This document shows positions 18,706-28,409 of a stretch of DNA of 48,883 bases, one piece after another. Within the stretch, counting starts at the first letter, position 1; every line of letters begins with the position of its first letter. The notes under the pieces were generated by a model. It did no database searches and was not told the origin of the DNA. It worked only from the letters and a program-made list of their open reading frames with translations. Source of the DNA: Bin80 sp964503085 (GTDB lineage Bacteria; Bacteroidota; Rhodothermia; Rhodothermales; Bin80). Position numbers and translations under genes: made by a program. Location of the stretch: the NCBI GenBank assembly GCA_964503085.1, contig CAZCYQ010000022.1:1-48883 (forward strand), in the 5' to 3' direction.

Positions 18706-20067
18706 TTACAATACCTTACTTACGCCTGGCATCGGGATCGGGTAATGACCATACGCATCGGGCATGACCGGGGGATCAGCATCCCAAGCAAAGGATTGCG
18801 GCATTAGATCCAACTCACTCGCCATCGCTTCATCCCAAGTGATCACTTTACCCGAATAAGTAGCCATTCGCCCCAGAATAGAACTCATGGTCGCAACAGC
18901 ACCATTTTCTCCATCCGCATACTTGAAATTCCCTGCATTGATAGCTGCAAACAGCTCGTCATGCTCTACTTGATAAGGATTCGGATCGCCTTTGCTGTTG
19001 TGTTTGAGAATGACCTCACCCGAAGCACTGTAAAGTTCACCCGGTGAAGGAGCCGTGCCTGAGGTTCCATGAAAACCTTCTGAAACCCTGTTCATGCAGT
19101 CCGGAATATGCCTGCACTGACTCAATACCCGACTCCCGTCCGCATATTCAAACTCCACAAAATGATGATCATATATTTCTCCATGATCCACACCTGTACG
19201 AACCTGACGTCCACCTTGCCCTTGTGCCTTGACTGGATGCCCTTGCTTCACCCAATTGCCCACATCGATATTATGGATGTGCTGTTCTACAATGTGGTCG
19301 CCACAGAGCCAATTAAAGTAGTACCAATTACGCATTTGATACTCCATTTCGGTTAGCGGTCGACCAGCCTTTTCCTCGTACTCTTTCCGGCCGCGAACCC
19401 AGACACCTCCGCCATTCCAGTATACCCGACCGAGAATGATATCCCCAATGGCACCCTCGTGAATGCGCTTGACCCATTCGCGATACACGGTTTGATAGTG
19501 GCGCTGAAGCCCCACAATAACATTGAGTTTTTTCTCCTTGGCTTTCTTTGCCGCGGCCAATACGCGACGTACGCCTGGAGCGTCCGTTGCGACCGGCTTT
19601 TCCATGAATATCTGCTTTCCCGCATCGACAGCAGCTTCAAAGTGCATTGGCCGGAAACCAGGAGGTGTCGTCAGGATCACTACATCAGAAAGAGCAATCA
19701 CCTCCTTATATCCATCAAAACCGTCAAACCGCCGCTCAGCAGGCACATCAATGCGGCTGATTGCGTCCAAGGTAGCTTCGTCTGCCTCTTCCGGCTCTGC
19801 CATGTTCTTGAGGCTCTCCTCAATACGATCACTGAATGCATCTGCTACCGCCACTAATTTGGTGTTGGAGGCTGCTTTCAATGCCTGAAGCGCCGCACCA
19901 GTGCCGCGGCCACCAGAGCCGATCAGGCCAACCCTGATCGTATCATCAACGCCATAGAATGCGCTGGCTCTTAGCGGGAACTGGCTGGCAAGTGCGCTGC
20001 CTACGACGGCTGCTGCTCCGCTCTTGACAAAGTCGCGGCGATTAAAGGATCCTGTGAGTTTATCCAT
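18706..20067 (-). CDS. Exported Gfo/Idh/MocA-family oxidoreductase
   Basis: This 453-residue protein is an NAD(P)-dependent sugar oxidoreductase of the Gfo/Idh/MocA family with a Tat leader: NRRDFVKSGAAAVVGSALAS near the N-terminus. The Rossmann loop reads GLIGSGGRGTGAAL, the family's EKP motif is in FMEKPVATD, and a catalytic-region histidine is in EQHIHNIDVGNW. Export of a folded, cofactor-loaded enzyme by Tat is typical of this branch in Bacteroidota-type genomes. It is the last gene of a seven-gene minus-strand sugar operon. Substrate is unknown; a 3-keto sugar or inositol-like compound is plausible by context. Confidence 0.88.
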   Translation of the reverse strand: MDKLTGSFNRRDFVKSGAAAVVGSALASQFPLRASAFYGVDDTIRVGLIGSGGRGTGAALQALKAASNTKLVAVADAFSDRIEESLKNMAEPEEADEATLDAISRIDVPAERRFDGFDGYKEVIALSDVVILTTPPGFRPMHFEAAVDAGKQIFMEKPVATDAPGVRRVLAAAKKAKEKKLNVIVGLQRHYQTVYREWVKRIHEGAIGDIILGRVYWNGGGVWVRGRKEYEEKAGRPLTEMEYQMRNWYYFNWLCGDHIVEQHIHNIDVGNWVKQGHPVKAQGQGGRQVRTGVDHGEIYDHHFVEFEYADGSRVLSQCRHIPDCMNRVSEGFHGTSGTAPSPGELYSASGEVILKHNSKGDPNPYQVEHDELFAAINAGNFKYADGENGAVATMSSILGRMATYSGKVITWDEAMASELDLMPQSFAWDADPPVMPDAYGHYPIPMPGVSKVL

Positions 20068-20121
20068 TATTACTCGGGGTTTGATTAATGCGAACCCTAA
20101 TTTACTAAATGAACGGCACTA

Positions 20122-21105
20122 TTACCCTCCCAGTGCGCTCATCCAGAATTCCATTTGCTCGTCTGCCGTAGGCTGGACAAACGGGCGAACTATTCTAAAC
20201 CCTACAAAGGGAGAATCAGTGTTCCACCACATAGACCGGGGAATCTGGGGATCACGTCGCTTCCAATCCAGGTCTGAACGGAGACGGGCTCCACAGCGTA
20301 GTGCATCCGGGTCGTCATCGTACGCACCACCTCGCACTGTGCGAGGATGTAACCGGGTTGGCAGTTGCCAAGGATCATTTGCAAGTGAATCTGTCAGCTC
20401 TTCATAGAATGTTGTGCTGTATTCATCCAGCGTCCACTCAGCTACATTGCCATGCATATCGAAGATTCCCCACGGGTTTGCCACCTTTTGACCTACGCGT
20501 TGGTAGGTCTCATTGCTGTTGCCATAGTGCCACGCATAGGTGTCCAACGAATCCGACGACACCCCAAAACTATATTGGGATAAGGTACCCGCACGACACG
20601 CATATTCCCATTCGGCCTCTGTAGGTAGTCTGTAGAATATTCCCGTTTTTTCCGAAAGCCACCGCGCATACTGAAGTGCACTCCACTGGGTCATACCGAC
20701 AGCTGGATACCCATTGGTCCCCATACCGTGCGCCGGATCTTCGTAGGGTGGGCTTGGGCGAGCCACCAGATCTGGATCAAAGTCAGTGTCCGGAGCGCTC
20801 GCCGGACTGTCGCGATCACGACTCGAGAACAATACAAATTCGTCATAGGTTACTTCGTGTACACCCATGTAGAATGATGAAATCGCGACCTCACGTTGCG
20901 GACCCTCATCATCATCCCGTCCTTCTTCGGCCTCGGGAGTGCCAATCACAAACGTCCCACCCGGCACACGAACCATTGAAAAGCGCACCTCTGTCCCGGG
21001 AATGGTATCCGTGACCATTTCCAAGACTGCCTGAGCCATCCCAAACTTCGAACATGCGCCCAGTAACAAAATGCTAACTACACTAATTCGCAAACGCTGC
21101 ATCAA
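20122..21105 (-). CDS. Formylglycine-generating-enzyme-like (SUMF1) lipoprotein
   Basis: This 327-residue protein has the SUMF1/FGE-sulfatase fold signatures: VPGGTFVIGTPEAEEGRDDD, EVTYDEFVLF, FYRLPTEAEWEYACRAG, NPWGIFDMHGNVAEW, and RTVRGGAYDDDPDALRCGAR with FVGFRIVRP at the end. An N-terminal hydrophobic segment followed by LLLGACS is a lipobox-like signal, so the protein is probably anchored outside the inner membrane. True FGE enzymes use two cysteines; only one (in RCGAR) is obvious, so this may be a non-catalytic relative that binds sugar or sulfated substrate. No sulfatase gene is in the window. Its first 23 bases overlap the upstream isomerase gene. Confidence 0.87.
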   Translation of the reverse strand: MMQRLRISVVSILLLGACSKFGMAQAVLEMVTDTIPGTEVRFSMVRVPGGTFVIGTPEAEEGRDDDEGPQREVAISSFYMGVHEVTYDEFVLFSSRDRDSPASAPDTDFDPDLVARPSPPYEDPAHGMGTNGYPAVGMTQWSALQYARWLSEKTGIFYRLPTEAEWEYACRAGTLSQYSFGVSSDSLDTYAWHYGNSNETYQRVGQKVANPWGIFDMHGNVAEWTLDEYSTTFYEELTDSLANDPWQLPTRLHPRTVRGGAYDDDPDALRCGARLRSDLDWKRRDPQIPRSMWWNTDSPFVGFRIVRPFVQPTADEQMEFWMSALGG

Positions 21106-22081
21106 ATGCCGCGGCAGACGGCTTGAAATCTACTTTCTTGACAAACGCGCAGGCTTCCGAAGCACCTGCCTCTCGATCCATACCAATATCTTCCCATTCG
21201 ATGGAGAGTGGACCGCTGTAATTTGACCTGTTCAGGGCACGAATGATCTCTTCAAAATTGATGCATCCACGACCTATAGACCGAAAATCCCAGAATCTTC
21301 CAGGAGTTCCAAAATCCGTATGACCACCGAATACACCAGCTTCAGTCAGCTTATCTGACCACCACACATCCTTCATATGTGTATGGTAAATCCGATCCGC
21401 AAAGCGATCTATGAAGGCTACATAGTCTACGCCCTGGTAGCCTAGGTGACTTGGATCATAGTTAAACCCAAAAGCTTCTCTGTGGTCTATTGCCTCCAAC
21501 GCACGCGCGCTGCTCGCAATATCAAAGGCAATCTCTGTTGGATGCACTTCTAGCCCAAACCGAACCCCAACTTCGTCAAACACATCCAATATCGGATTCC
21601 AGCGATCTGCAAAGTCCTGGAATCCAGCTTCTATCATCCCGGGGTCATTGGGCGGAAACGAATACAGTAGTGGCCAGATACTGCTGCCGGTAAAACCATT
21701 GACAACGTTGACGCCCAATTTTTCAGCAGCTCTGGCGGTATCCTTCATCTCTGCCGCTGCTCGCTCCTGAACGCCAGATGCATCACCATCACCCCATACA
21801 TGCGCAGGAATAATGGCCTTGTGCCGCTGATCAATATTGTCACAGATTGCCTGACCCACTAAATGATTGCTTATTGCATACACTTTCAGGCCATACCGGG
21901 CCAGAAGATCATGCCGTCCCTGACAGTAATCATGTTCGGTAAGTGCCCGCTGTACGTCAAAGTGGTCACCCCAACAGGCTAATTCCAATCCGTCATAGCC
22001 CCACGAGGTTGCTTTTTTTGCGAGTGTTTCGAGCGTTAAGTCGGCCCATTGGCCGGTAAATAAAGTTACAGGTCGTGCCAT
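21083..22081 (-). CDS. Sugar phosphate isomerase/epimerase-family TIM barrel
   Basis: This 332-residue cytosolic protein (no leader) belongs to the AP-endonuclease-2/xylose-isomerase-like barrel family. Likely metal ligands are in FGLEVHPTE, NYDPSHLGYQG, YHTHMKDVWW and LSIEWED, the order expected for this fold. Members act as ketose epimerases, keto-inositol isomerases or C-glycoside/3-keto-sugar lyases, so the precise reaction is open. The gene overlaps the SUMF1-like gene that follows it by 23 bases and is 87 bases downstream of a Gfo/Idh gene. Confidence 0.87.
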   Translation of the reverse strand: MARPVTLFTGQWADLTLETLAKKATSWGYDGLELACWGDHFDVQRALTEHDYCQGRHDLLARYGLKVYAISNHLVGQAICDNIDQRHKAIIPAHVWGDGDASGVQERAAAEMKDTARAAEKLGVNVVNGFTGSSIWPLLYSFPPNDPGMIEAGFQDFADRWNPILDVFDEVGVRFGLEVHPTEIAFDIASSARALEAIDHREAFGFNYDPSHLGYQGVDYVAFIDRFADRIYHTHMKDVWWSDKLTEAGVFGGHTDFGTPGRFWDFRSIGRGCINFEEIIRALNRSNYSGPLSIEWEDIGMDREAGASEACAFVKKVDFKPSAAAFDAAFAN

Positions 22082-22168
22082 AGATTTCGTTTGATGAATG
22101 GATGCAAAAAAAATGCTAATGTTGCTAGATCAGCGTGCCTATGCCGTGAGCAAAATGACAATGCAAAT

Positions 22169-23341
22169 CTATTGATCTAAAGCAGGCGGCGTATATGTAG
22201 CATCAACCCACCCCCGCTCTCTTCCACTCTTCAATGCCGTTAGGATAAAATGCACGCCTCTGGCGCCATCCTGCACACTTGGGAAATCCAGGTCTTCGGG
22301 TTCCGGGGATTGACCAGACATCTGGGCGGCAATCGTCCTTCCGGCATTCAAATAAATATTTGCAAATGCTTCCAGAAATGCTTCTGGATGACCACTGGGA
22401 AGGCGCGAACTGTGCTGTGCTGCTGCCGCTAAGTAGTCATTGCCGCGCTTGAAAACTTGTTCAGGCCCACTGAGCTCCCGGTAATACAACCAATTGGGAT
22501 GCTCCTGAAACCACTGAAGCGACCCTGTTTCTCCATGTACCCGAATATTCAGATTGTTCTCTTCCCCGATTGACACCTGAGAAGCATGCAGTACTCCTCG
22601 CGCCCCTCCCTTATAGTGTACCAGCATATTAACATCATCATCAATGATCCGCCCTTCAACGAAGGTCGTCACATCAGCGCACAAGGCTTCCAGCTCAAGT
22701 CCCGTGATGTAACGGGCGAGATTTTCTGCGTGGGACCCTATATCTCCCAAGGCACCAGCGCCGGCGCGCTTAGGATCGGTCCGCCAATCGGCTTGCTTGT
22801 GTCCTGAACGCTCTAGCGGAGTGGCAAGCCATCCCTGCGGGTATTCAACAACAATCTTGCGCACCGCCCCAATCTTGCCTTCCTGAACCATCGCACGCGC
22901 CTGCTTCACCATGGGATATCCGGTATAGTTGTGTGTCAGTGCAAACACACGATCATGCTTGCGCGCAAGGTGACAGAGCGACTCCGCATCTTCCAGTGTA
23001 TTGGTCATCGGCTTGTCACATACTACATGAAAACCCGCTTCCAGGAATATCTTGGCTACGGGAAAATGCATGTGGTTCGGCGTGACGATTGATACAAAAT
23101 CAATCCCGTCTTCTCGCGCAGCCTCCGCCTCCGCCATTGCTGGAAAAGACGCATATGACCGCTCTGGATCGAGTCCAAGTTCTTTTCCCTGCTCCTTGGA
23201 GCGTGCCGGATCGGCAGAGAATGCCCCCGCAACCAACTCCATTGTTCCGTCAAGTGCAGCGGCCATCCGATGCACATTACCAATGAAGGCGCCCGGGCCT
23301 CCACCGACCATACCATATCTAAGCCTTCTGCCCAAACCCAT
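22169..23341 (-). CDS. Cytosolic Gfo/Idh/MocA-family oxidoreductase
   Basis: This 390-residue protein has a Rossmann loop GMVGGGPGAFIGNVHR near the N-terminus, the family's lysine motif as CDKPMTN instead of the usual EKP, and GDIGSHAENLARYITG in the substrate-binding region. It lacks a signal peptide, unlike the exported paralogue at the end of the operon, so the pathway seems to run on both sides of the membrane. Its ATG follows directly on the stop codon of the upstream isomerase (TAGATG), a sign of coupled translation. Probable role: NAD(P)-dependent oxidation or reduction of a sugar or keto-sugar. Confidence 0.88.
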   Translation of the reverse strand: MGLGRRLRYGMVGGGPGAFIGNVHRMAAALDGTMELVAGAFSADPARSKEQGKELGLDPERSYASFPAMAEAEAAREDGIDFVSIVTPNHMHFPVAKIFLEAGFHVVCDKPMTNTLEDAESLCHLARKHDRVFALTHNYTGYPMVKQARAMVQEGKIGAVRKIVVEYPQGWLATPLERSGHKQADWRTDPKRAGAGALGDIGSHAENLARYITGLELEALCADVTTFVEGRIIDDDVNMLVHYKGGARGVLHASQVSIGEENNLNIRVHGETGSLQWFQEHPNWLYYRELSGPEQVFKRGNDYLAAAAQHSSRLPSGHPEAFLEAFANIYLNAGRTIAAQMSGQSPEPEDLDFPSVQDGARGVHFILTALKSGRERGWVDATYTPPALDQ

Positions 23342-24205
23342 CTAAAATGTCAGTGATCTTAAGTGAGTAATACTTGTCTGAATGCTAGCCAGTGCATCTT
23401 CTGGATGATCATGCTCAACGAAGTAATGCCTCAGCCCGGCTGTTTCACTTTCTGCCAGGATCGCGGCAAAATCAATTTGTCCTTCACCAACTGGCACCAT
23501 ACCGCGATCAGGACCCATGTCCTTGATATGACAAAGTGGATACCGTCCAGGATCACGCTGAAAATACTCGCTGATGCTGCGGTTCGCATATGCGATCCAG
23601 TACAGATCAAGTTCCATCTTGACCAGCTCCGGGTCCGCTTCGTCAAGCATGTAGTCATAAGGGATCACGCCGTCTTCGTCAGGCTCGAACTCAAATTCAT
23701 GATTATGATAGGCAAATTGTATGCCTGCCTCCTGACATGCCGCACCTACCTCATTGAATAAGGCCACATGATCTCGATAATGTGCCATCGAACGTTCATC
23801 CTCTGCGAGCCAGGGACAAACGATATAGGAGTGACCCAGGCGCTGCGCTGCGTCTATAACGCTCGGAAGGTTCGTCTTGAGCGCCTCAATTGGCACATGC
23901 GTTGACGGGGCTGCAAGCCCTAATTCATCCAAAAGCGCACGAATATCATCTGGATTCCGTTCGGCATCCCATACGGTTTCTACCTCATCATAACCTGCAT
24001 CAGCCACTGCCCGGAGCGTTCCTTCGTAGTCGTTCTCCAAGAGATATCTTACCGTGTACAGCTGTACGCCAATCCGTTCGAGCGAGCGAGTAGTAGGTGT
24101 TGCGGGTGCCTCTGCCTCGGGTTCAGTCTCCGACGCACAGCCAGCGAGTACCCCAACTGCCGCCGGAACAGCAACAGAGGATTTAATAAATGTTCGTCTA
24201 TTCAT
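23342..24205 (-). CDS. Tat-exported sugar isomerase/epimerase-like lipoprotein
   Basis: This 287-residue TIM-barrel protein starts with NRRTFIKSSVAVPAA, a Tat motif, and LAGCAS, a lipobox, so it is probably a lipoprotein exported folded. Metal-binding positions are apparent in FAYHNHEFEFE, VKMELDLYW, CHIKDMG and FVEHDHPED. Exported members of this family accompany periplasmic sugar oxidation genes and are thought to isomerise or cleave keto sugars. It lies between the dehydrogenase small subunit (45 bases upstream) and the Gfo/Idh gene (directly abutting). Confidence 0.87.
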   Translation of the reverse strand: MNRRTFIKSSVAVPAAVGVLAGCASETEPEAEAPATPTTRSLERIGVQLYTVRYLLENDYEGTLRAVADAGYDEVETVWDAERNPDDIRALLDELGLAAPSTHVPIEALKTNLPSVIDAAQRLGHSYIVCPWLAEDERSMAHYRDHVALFNEVGAACQEAGIQFAYHNHEFEFEPDEDGVIPYDYMLDEADPELVKMELDLYWIAYANRSISEYFQRDPGRYPLCHIKDMGPDRGMVPVGEGQIDFAAILAESETAGLRHYFVEHDHPEDALASIQTSITHLRSLTF

Positions 24206-24250
24206 TGAAGAAAGCTTCTTAGTTGGATAACCAGGAGGGAATATACTGAT

Positions 24251-24826
24251 TCAAGCCCATGCACGGCCGATTTCATCGAACGGAATATCCGCTTTGTAGA
24301 CTCCCATGGGATTCACACGCAATTCCTGTGTGGCTCCTAATTCGGAGGTGTAATAACCGAAGAGCGTCAAGGATTTTATGGTCCGAAAGAACGGTGGGAT
24401 TTCTGTTTCTCCATTTTCGCTCCATGCTTCTGCTTCCGCCTCCATTTGTGTCAGAATTTCAACCTGTATGCCCGTATCCAAATCTGTAAACGACCGCTCT
24501 CCCCTTTCCTGGGCACGCCGTTCTACATCTGTCAATCCCGTCAGAAATTCGTCAACTTCGGACTCGTCATACCAGTCGGAAAGCATATTGTCTATAAACT
24601 CATGCACACCGGCTGCTCGTGCACCTGGTGTATCAGTTTCGGGGATGATCAACTCGGAAAGCGTCGCAACGAGTTCATCGCGTCCTCGTGTCAGGGCGCG
24701 AGCCTTGAAAGGCATATCCCCAGTCGTTCCACTGGTGCACCCTCCCAAGACCCCCGCGATCGTGGACGCTGAAAGCGTCCCTCCCATCAGTATACCAATC
24801 CGTTGTATGGCAGTCCTTCGATCCAT
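24251..24826 (-). CDS. Gluconate 2-dehydrogenase subunit 3-like protein
   Basis: This 191-residue protein is the small subunit that accompanies membrane or periplasmic GMC-type sugar dehydrogenases and supplies the export signal. Its leader carries MDRRTAIQRIGILMGG (Tat-like arginine pair) and VLGGCTSG (lipobox). The body contains ELIIPETDTPGARAAGVHEF and FFRTIKSLTLFGYYTSE, both typical of the Gluconate_2-dh3 family. I place the start at 24826, where its ATG shares a base with the stop of the GMC gene (TGATG); a longer frame of 35 extra codons reads back into that gene and is not credible. Confidence 0.9.
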   Translation of the reverse strand: MDRRTAIQRIGILMGGTLSASTIAGVLGGCTSGTTGDMPFKARALTRGRDELVATLSELIIPETDTPGARAAGVHEFIDNMLSDWYDESEVDEFLTGLTDVERRAQERGERSFTDLDTGIQVEILTQMEAEAEAWSENGETEIPPFFRTIKSLTLFGYYTSELGATQELRVNPMGVYKADIPFDEIGRAWA

Positions 24827-26550
24827 CAAAGATTCATTCGCTTTAGTTCCTCTATTGCATAATTTGCTGCCCTTGCAGTCAGAGCCATATATGTGATTGA
24901 CGGGTTCTGGCATGCAGAAGAGGTCATGCATGCCCCATCAGTCACAAAGACATTCGGGATTGCATGGCACTGGTTATGTGCATTCAATATACTGGTCTTT
25001 GGATCCCGGCCCATCCGGGCCGTTCCCATTTCATGGATTGCTAGACCAGGCTCAGCGCCCAGACCCTCCCCCGTATAGTTATCATACGTCTCTATGTTCG
25101 TTGCCCCCGCGGCATCCAGCATTTCTGCCGCCGACTGCTTCATGTCTTCGCGCATGGTGAGCACGTTCTCGCCCCATCTGTAATGTATACGAAGAACGGG
25201 GATGCCCCATGCATCCGTGGCTGTTTCATCCAGGGTTACATAATTGTCGTACCTCGGCAGTGCTTCTCCGAATCCTTCTAGTCCCATTACCCAGGGACCC
25301 GGTCGTCTCAAGGTTGACTTGAGTGAAGCTCCAAATCCCGAAACCGGACGATCCCAGGAACTCCGTGTTGCCGCTCCCTGGTATCCGAAACCACGGAGAT
25401 AGTCGCTGCGCTGCGCTGCTCCGGGCAGATTCCGAAAACGAGGAATATAAATGCCGTTGGGACGGATACCCTGGAAGTACCTGTCTTCGCCTCCCGGTAA
25501 CTCTCCTCGGGCACCAACCTCCATATGGTGATCCATCAGGTAGTGCCCCAATACCCCACTGTCGTTGGCAAGGCCTTGGGGAAACCGTGAGGATTGGGAA
25601 TTCAGCATGATCTGCGTCGTACCCAATGCAGAAGCACAAAGGAAGATGACGCGGGCATAAGCCTCGCGCACGGCTCCTGTGGTACGGTCTATATAACGAA
25701 CGCCGGTTGCCTTGCCTTTTTCTTCATCATATATCACGCTATGTACAATACTCTCCGGTTGCAATGTCAGTCTGCCCGTTGCAAAAGCGGCGGGCAGAGT
25801 TGCGCTTTGGCTACTAAAATACGCACCTGCCGAGCATCCCCTATAGCAAGATTCGCAATAGTGGCAGGCAGCGCGCCCATTATGCGGCTGCGTGAGAACG
25901 GCGGCCCGTCCTATCGTCAGTAATCTATCATCAAAGTGCGTAGCTATTGCCTCGCGCACACGTTCTTCTCCCCAATTGAGCGCCATGGGGGGTAGAAAAA
26001 CCCCATCGGGACATTGTGCAAGACCTTCAGGCTGACCAGTAATGCCTGCAAACCGCTCCACATGATCATACCAAGGCGCAATATCCTCATACCCAATAGG
26101 CCAATCAATACTCGTACCGTCTCGTCCATTTGCCTCAAAATCCATTGCACTCCAGCGGTAGCACTGGCGCGCCCACAGCAGTGACCGCCCTCCAACTACA
26201 TCCGCCCTGATCCAGGTAAATGGATCAGCTTCCACATAAGGATTTTCGCTGTCATCTATAAAAAAATGCTCGGTATGCTCACCAAATGCATACGTGCGTG
26301 ACTGGATGGCGTACCGCTCACGATGTCTGCGCGAACCCTTACTGTTGCGAGCGGGAAATTCCCAGATATCCAAGTGTTCGGTAATATACCCTGACCCATG
26401 CTTAAGATCGCGCCCGCGCTCCAACAGAAGAACATTCAATCCACCCTCAGTAAGCTCTTTTGCAGCAAACCCTCCACTGATACCAGACCCGACTACAATC
26501 GCATCCTGCACCTCCTGGGAGCGAGCCACATGTACATTTTTGCGATGCAT
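24826..26550 (-). CDS. GMC-family sugar dehydrogenase (FAD subunit)
   Basis: This enzyme of about 574 residues oxidises a sugar hydroxyl using FAD and passes electrons to a cytochrome. The dinucleotide loop GSGISGG begins at residue 21. CHYCESCYRGCSAGAYF in mid-protein is a Cys-rich motif found in the gluconate/glucoside dehydrogenase branch, and HEMGTARMG and CQNPSITYMALT at the C-terminus carry the active-site region of GMC enzymes. It has no leader, as expected if it is exported piggyback on the Tat leader of the small subunit encoded next. The start at 26550 follows AGGAAGG closely; an in-frame start at 26586 is possible. First gene of the sugar operon. Confidence 0.9.
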   Translation of the reverse strand: MHRKNVHVARSQEVQDAIVVGSGISGGFAAKELTEGGLNVLLLERGRDLKHGSGYITEHLDIWEFPARNSKGSRRHRERYAIQSRTYAFGEHTEHFFIDDSENPYVEADPFTWIRADVVGGRSLLWARQCYRWSAMDFEANGRDGTSIDWPIGYEDIAPWYDHVERFAGITGQPEGLAQCPDGVFLPPMALNWGEERVREAIATHFDDRLLTIGRAAVLTQPHNGRAACHYCESCYRGCSAGAYFSSQSATLPAAFATGRLTLQPESIVHSVIYDEEKGKATGVRYIDRTTGAVREAYARVIFLCASALGTTQIMLNSQSSRFPQGLANDSGVLGHYLMDHHMEVGARGELPGGEDRYFQGIRPNGIYIPRFRNLPGAAQRSDYLRGFGYQGAATRSSWDRPVSGFGASLKSTLRRPGPWVMGLEGFGEALPRYDNYVTLDETATDAWGIPVLRIHYRWGENVLTMREDMKQSAAEMLDAAGATNIETYDNYTGEGLGAEPGLAIHEMGTARMGRDPKTSILNAHNQCHAIPNVFVTDGACMTSSACQNPSITYMALTARAANYAIEELKRMNL

Positions 26551-26586
26551 AGCCTTCCTGGGTAACCGACCTAGAATGACACACAA

Positions 26587-27235
26587 GTTAAGAAAGGAAT
26601 GATATAACTGGCACCCATGTTATGCGAGAGCTTGTGTTTCATTGGCTGGATCAACGAAGTGGCTCAACCCAACGCTTCACGTCGTGCAGTTGCCTCAATC
26701 CTGGTAGCCGGTAAATCTGCGGCCGCCTGCCTCAGGCCCGGACGAATATAGATCATCCACTTGTTTTTTGTTTTATATCACCCGATTGTCAATCTGGGTG
26801 CGCTCACAGACATAACATTCTGGCTCGTATATGCCACCGACCCTTGATCTACCGACACTTATAACCCATTCTTTATCCAACTGTCCCAGCCGCTTAATAG
26901 ACCTCGCGGTTGAGTCCTGATCGTGTCTTGACCTTCTTTCCAGGAGTATTGATCGCGTACCCCTGGGAGGATTGCGTCGCTGGAAACGGCTGATGTGACG
27001 CCCTGGGTAACCCCTTCTAAACCTTCTTCGTCGGCAATATGCTTGGGCACTTGGGCGTTACCGAGGATTAAGCTGCGGGTTTTCGTCCACGAATCCTTCT
27101 AGCCGTCCAATAGGGAGTACTATCGAGTACCAGACATCTTACGCGAAACGGAGCGAACTGTACGAAGGGGCCGTTGAGTTATGCACGCAAGTAGCCCCAG
27201 AGAGGTCACGTTTTCATCGCGATGGGCGCTGAAGG
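26587..27235. other. Gene-free stretch between sugar operon and propeller gene
   Basis: This 649-base region should contain the promoter of the GMC operon. A 63-codon minus-strand frame at 26859-27050 and neighbouring frames look somewhat protein-like (for example GIYEPECYVCERT in another register near 26800) but are broken by stops. It could be a decayed gene; I cannot name it. Confidence 0.3.
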
Positions 27236-28378
27236 TCACTCTTGGATCTCGTATACCACAACCATCGGTGCCTGGCCTCTCTCTTGGTACCTGCCATAGG
27301 CGTAGCCGCCCCGAATCACCTCAAGGTTCACGGCAACGGGCAATGAAGCACTACCCACTGCTTGAGATTCCCTGTTCAGGATCAACCATTCCGCCTGAAC
27401 CGCATCTTCTCGAGTACTAAGTTTTATCCACACGCGGCCCGATTCATCTACAACAAAGGTTTGAAACGCTGGCTTGGTCTCATGAGGCTCATGAGCAGCC
27501 AATATTTCCCGGAACAATGCATCCTCCGGCCGTTCTTCTTCCATTTCTGCCTCTGAAATGGGTACTGGATCATGCTCGTAGCTGATTACTTCGCGAGTTG
27601 ACATGTCAGCGGATACGAGCGTTATTTCGATCGCATCGCTCCAGCCGTAGTAAAGTATATCATCAGGCCCGACTGCCCAGGCTGGTGATCTAGCAAATGG
27701 AACAGAGATAAAATTCAAACCACGGTTCTCTTGGATGTTATAAATCATCTCACCTGCTGCCACCGTGCCAAAAAGATCCGCTTCGAAGTTCCCATTCGAG
27801 TTGACTTTTGTCAATTCGTAATGATAATCGTCATTTATGCTCCATAAACCGTCGTCGGACTCCAAGAAAGGAGGCAGGCTCTTCCCCACGATGAATCCAT
27901 TTTCAATGACGCCTATAAGTGAACTAACTTGCTTCTCACCGTCATCCCCCACTTCAATACTGCGCACCCAAGAAAAGTCATCAGGATCATAGATAAGAAC
28001 CCGGTTCGTCAACAATTCCCACAGATACACGGAATCCGCTGACCCGATGACCGGGCCCGCAAAATATAGATACTCCCCCGGTCCTTGCCCCTGCCCTCCT
28101 ACTGAGCCTAGGTAGGAACCGTCCGATCCAAGCGAGTGGATCAAGACGGGATTATTCTCTGCCACAATGATGTCACCGCGCCCATTGACCACGATTTGAG
28201 AAATAGACCCGAAAAGGATTGTGTCGCCAGCGGACTCATCACCCAAGCGAAGAATTTCCTCCAGTGTAATCAAGTCTGTTTTGCCCCTTTCCTGTGCAGG
28301 CCCTGTATCTGTACAGGCAGCTAGGAGTGTGACACAGAACAAGGACAGTAAAGCAATGAGAAAACTTTTTTCTTTCAT
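27236..28378 (-). CDS. Six-bladed beta-propeller lipoprotein
   Basis: This 380-residue protein begins MKEKSFLIALLSLFCVTLLA followed by ACTD, a clear lipoprotein signal and lipobox, so I start it at 28378. A frame 56 codons longer exists, but those codons are the antisense of the neighbouring PES(Q/R) repeats and are not real. The body has repeated blade-like segments: SISQIVVNGRGDIIVAE, GSVGGQGQGPGEYLY, and a terminal VVDESGRVWIKLS. GxGPGEf is typical of 6-bladed propeller lipoproteins of Bacteroidota-like bacteria, whose ligand is generally unknown. Confidence 0.85.
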   Translation of the reverse strand: MKEKSFLIALLSLFCVTLLAACTDTGPAQERGKTDLITLEEILRLGDESAGDTILFGSISQIVVNGRGDIIVAENNPVLIHSLGSDGSYLGSVGGQGQGPGEYLYFAGPVIGSADSVYLWELLTNRVLIYDPDDFSWVRSIEVGDDGEKQVSSLIGVIENGFIVGKSLPPFLESDDGLWSINDDYHYELTKVNSNGNFEADLFGTVAAGEMIYNIQENRGLNFISVPFARSPAWAVGPDDILYYGWSDAIEITLVSADMSTREVISYEHDPVPISEAEMEEERPEDALFREILAAHEPHETKPAFQTFVVDESGRVWIKLSTREDAVQAEWLILNRESQAVGSASLPVAVNLEVIRGGYAYGRYQERGQAPMVVVYEIQE

Positions 28379-28409
28379 TTTATCGTATGTGGTATATCGT
28401 GTAATTTGG

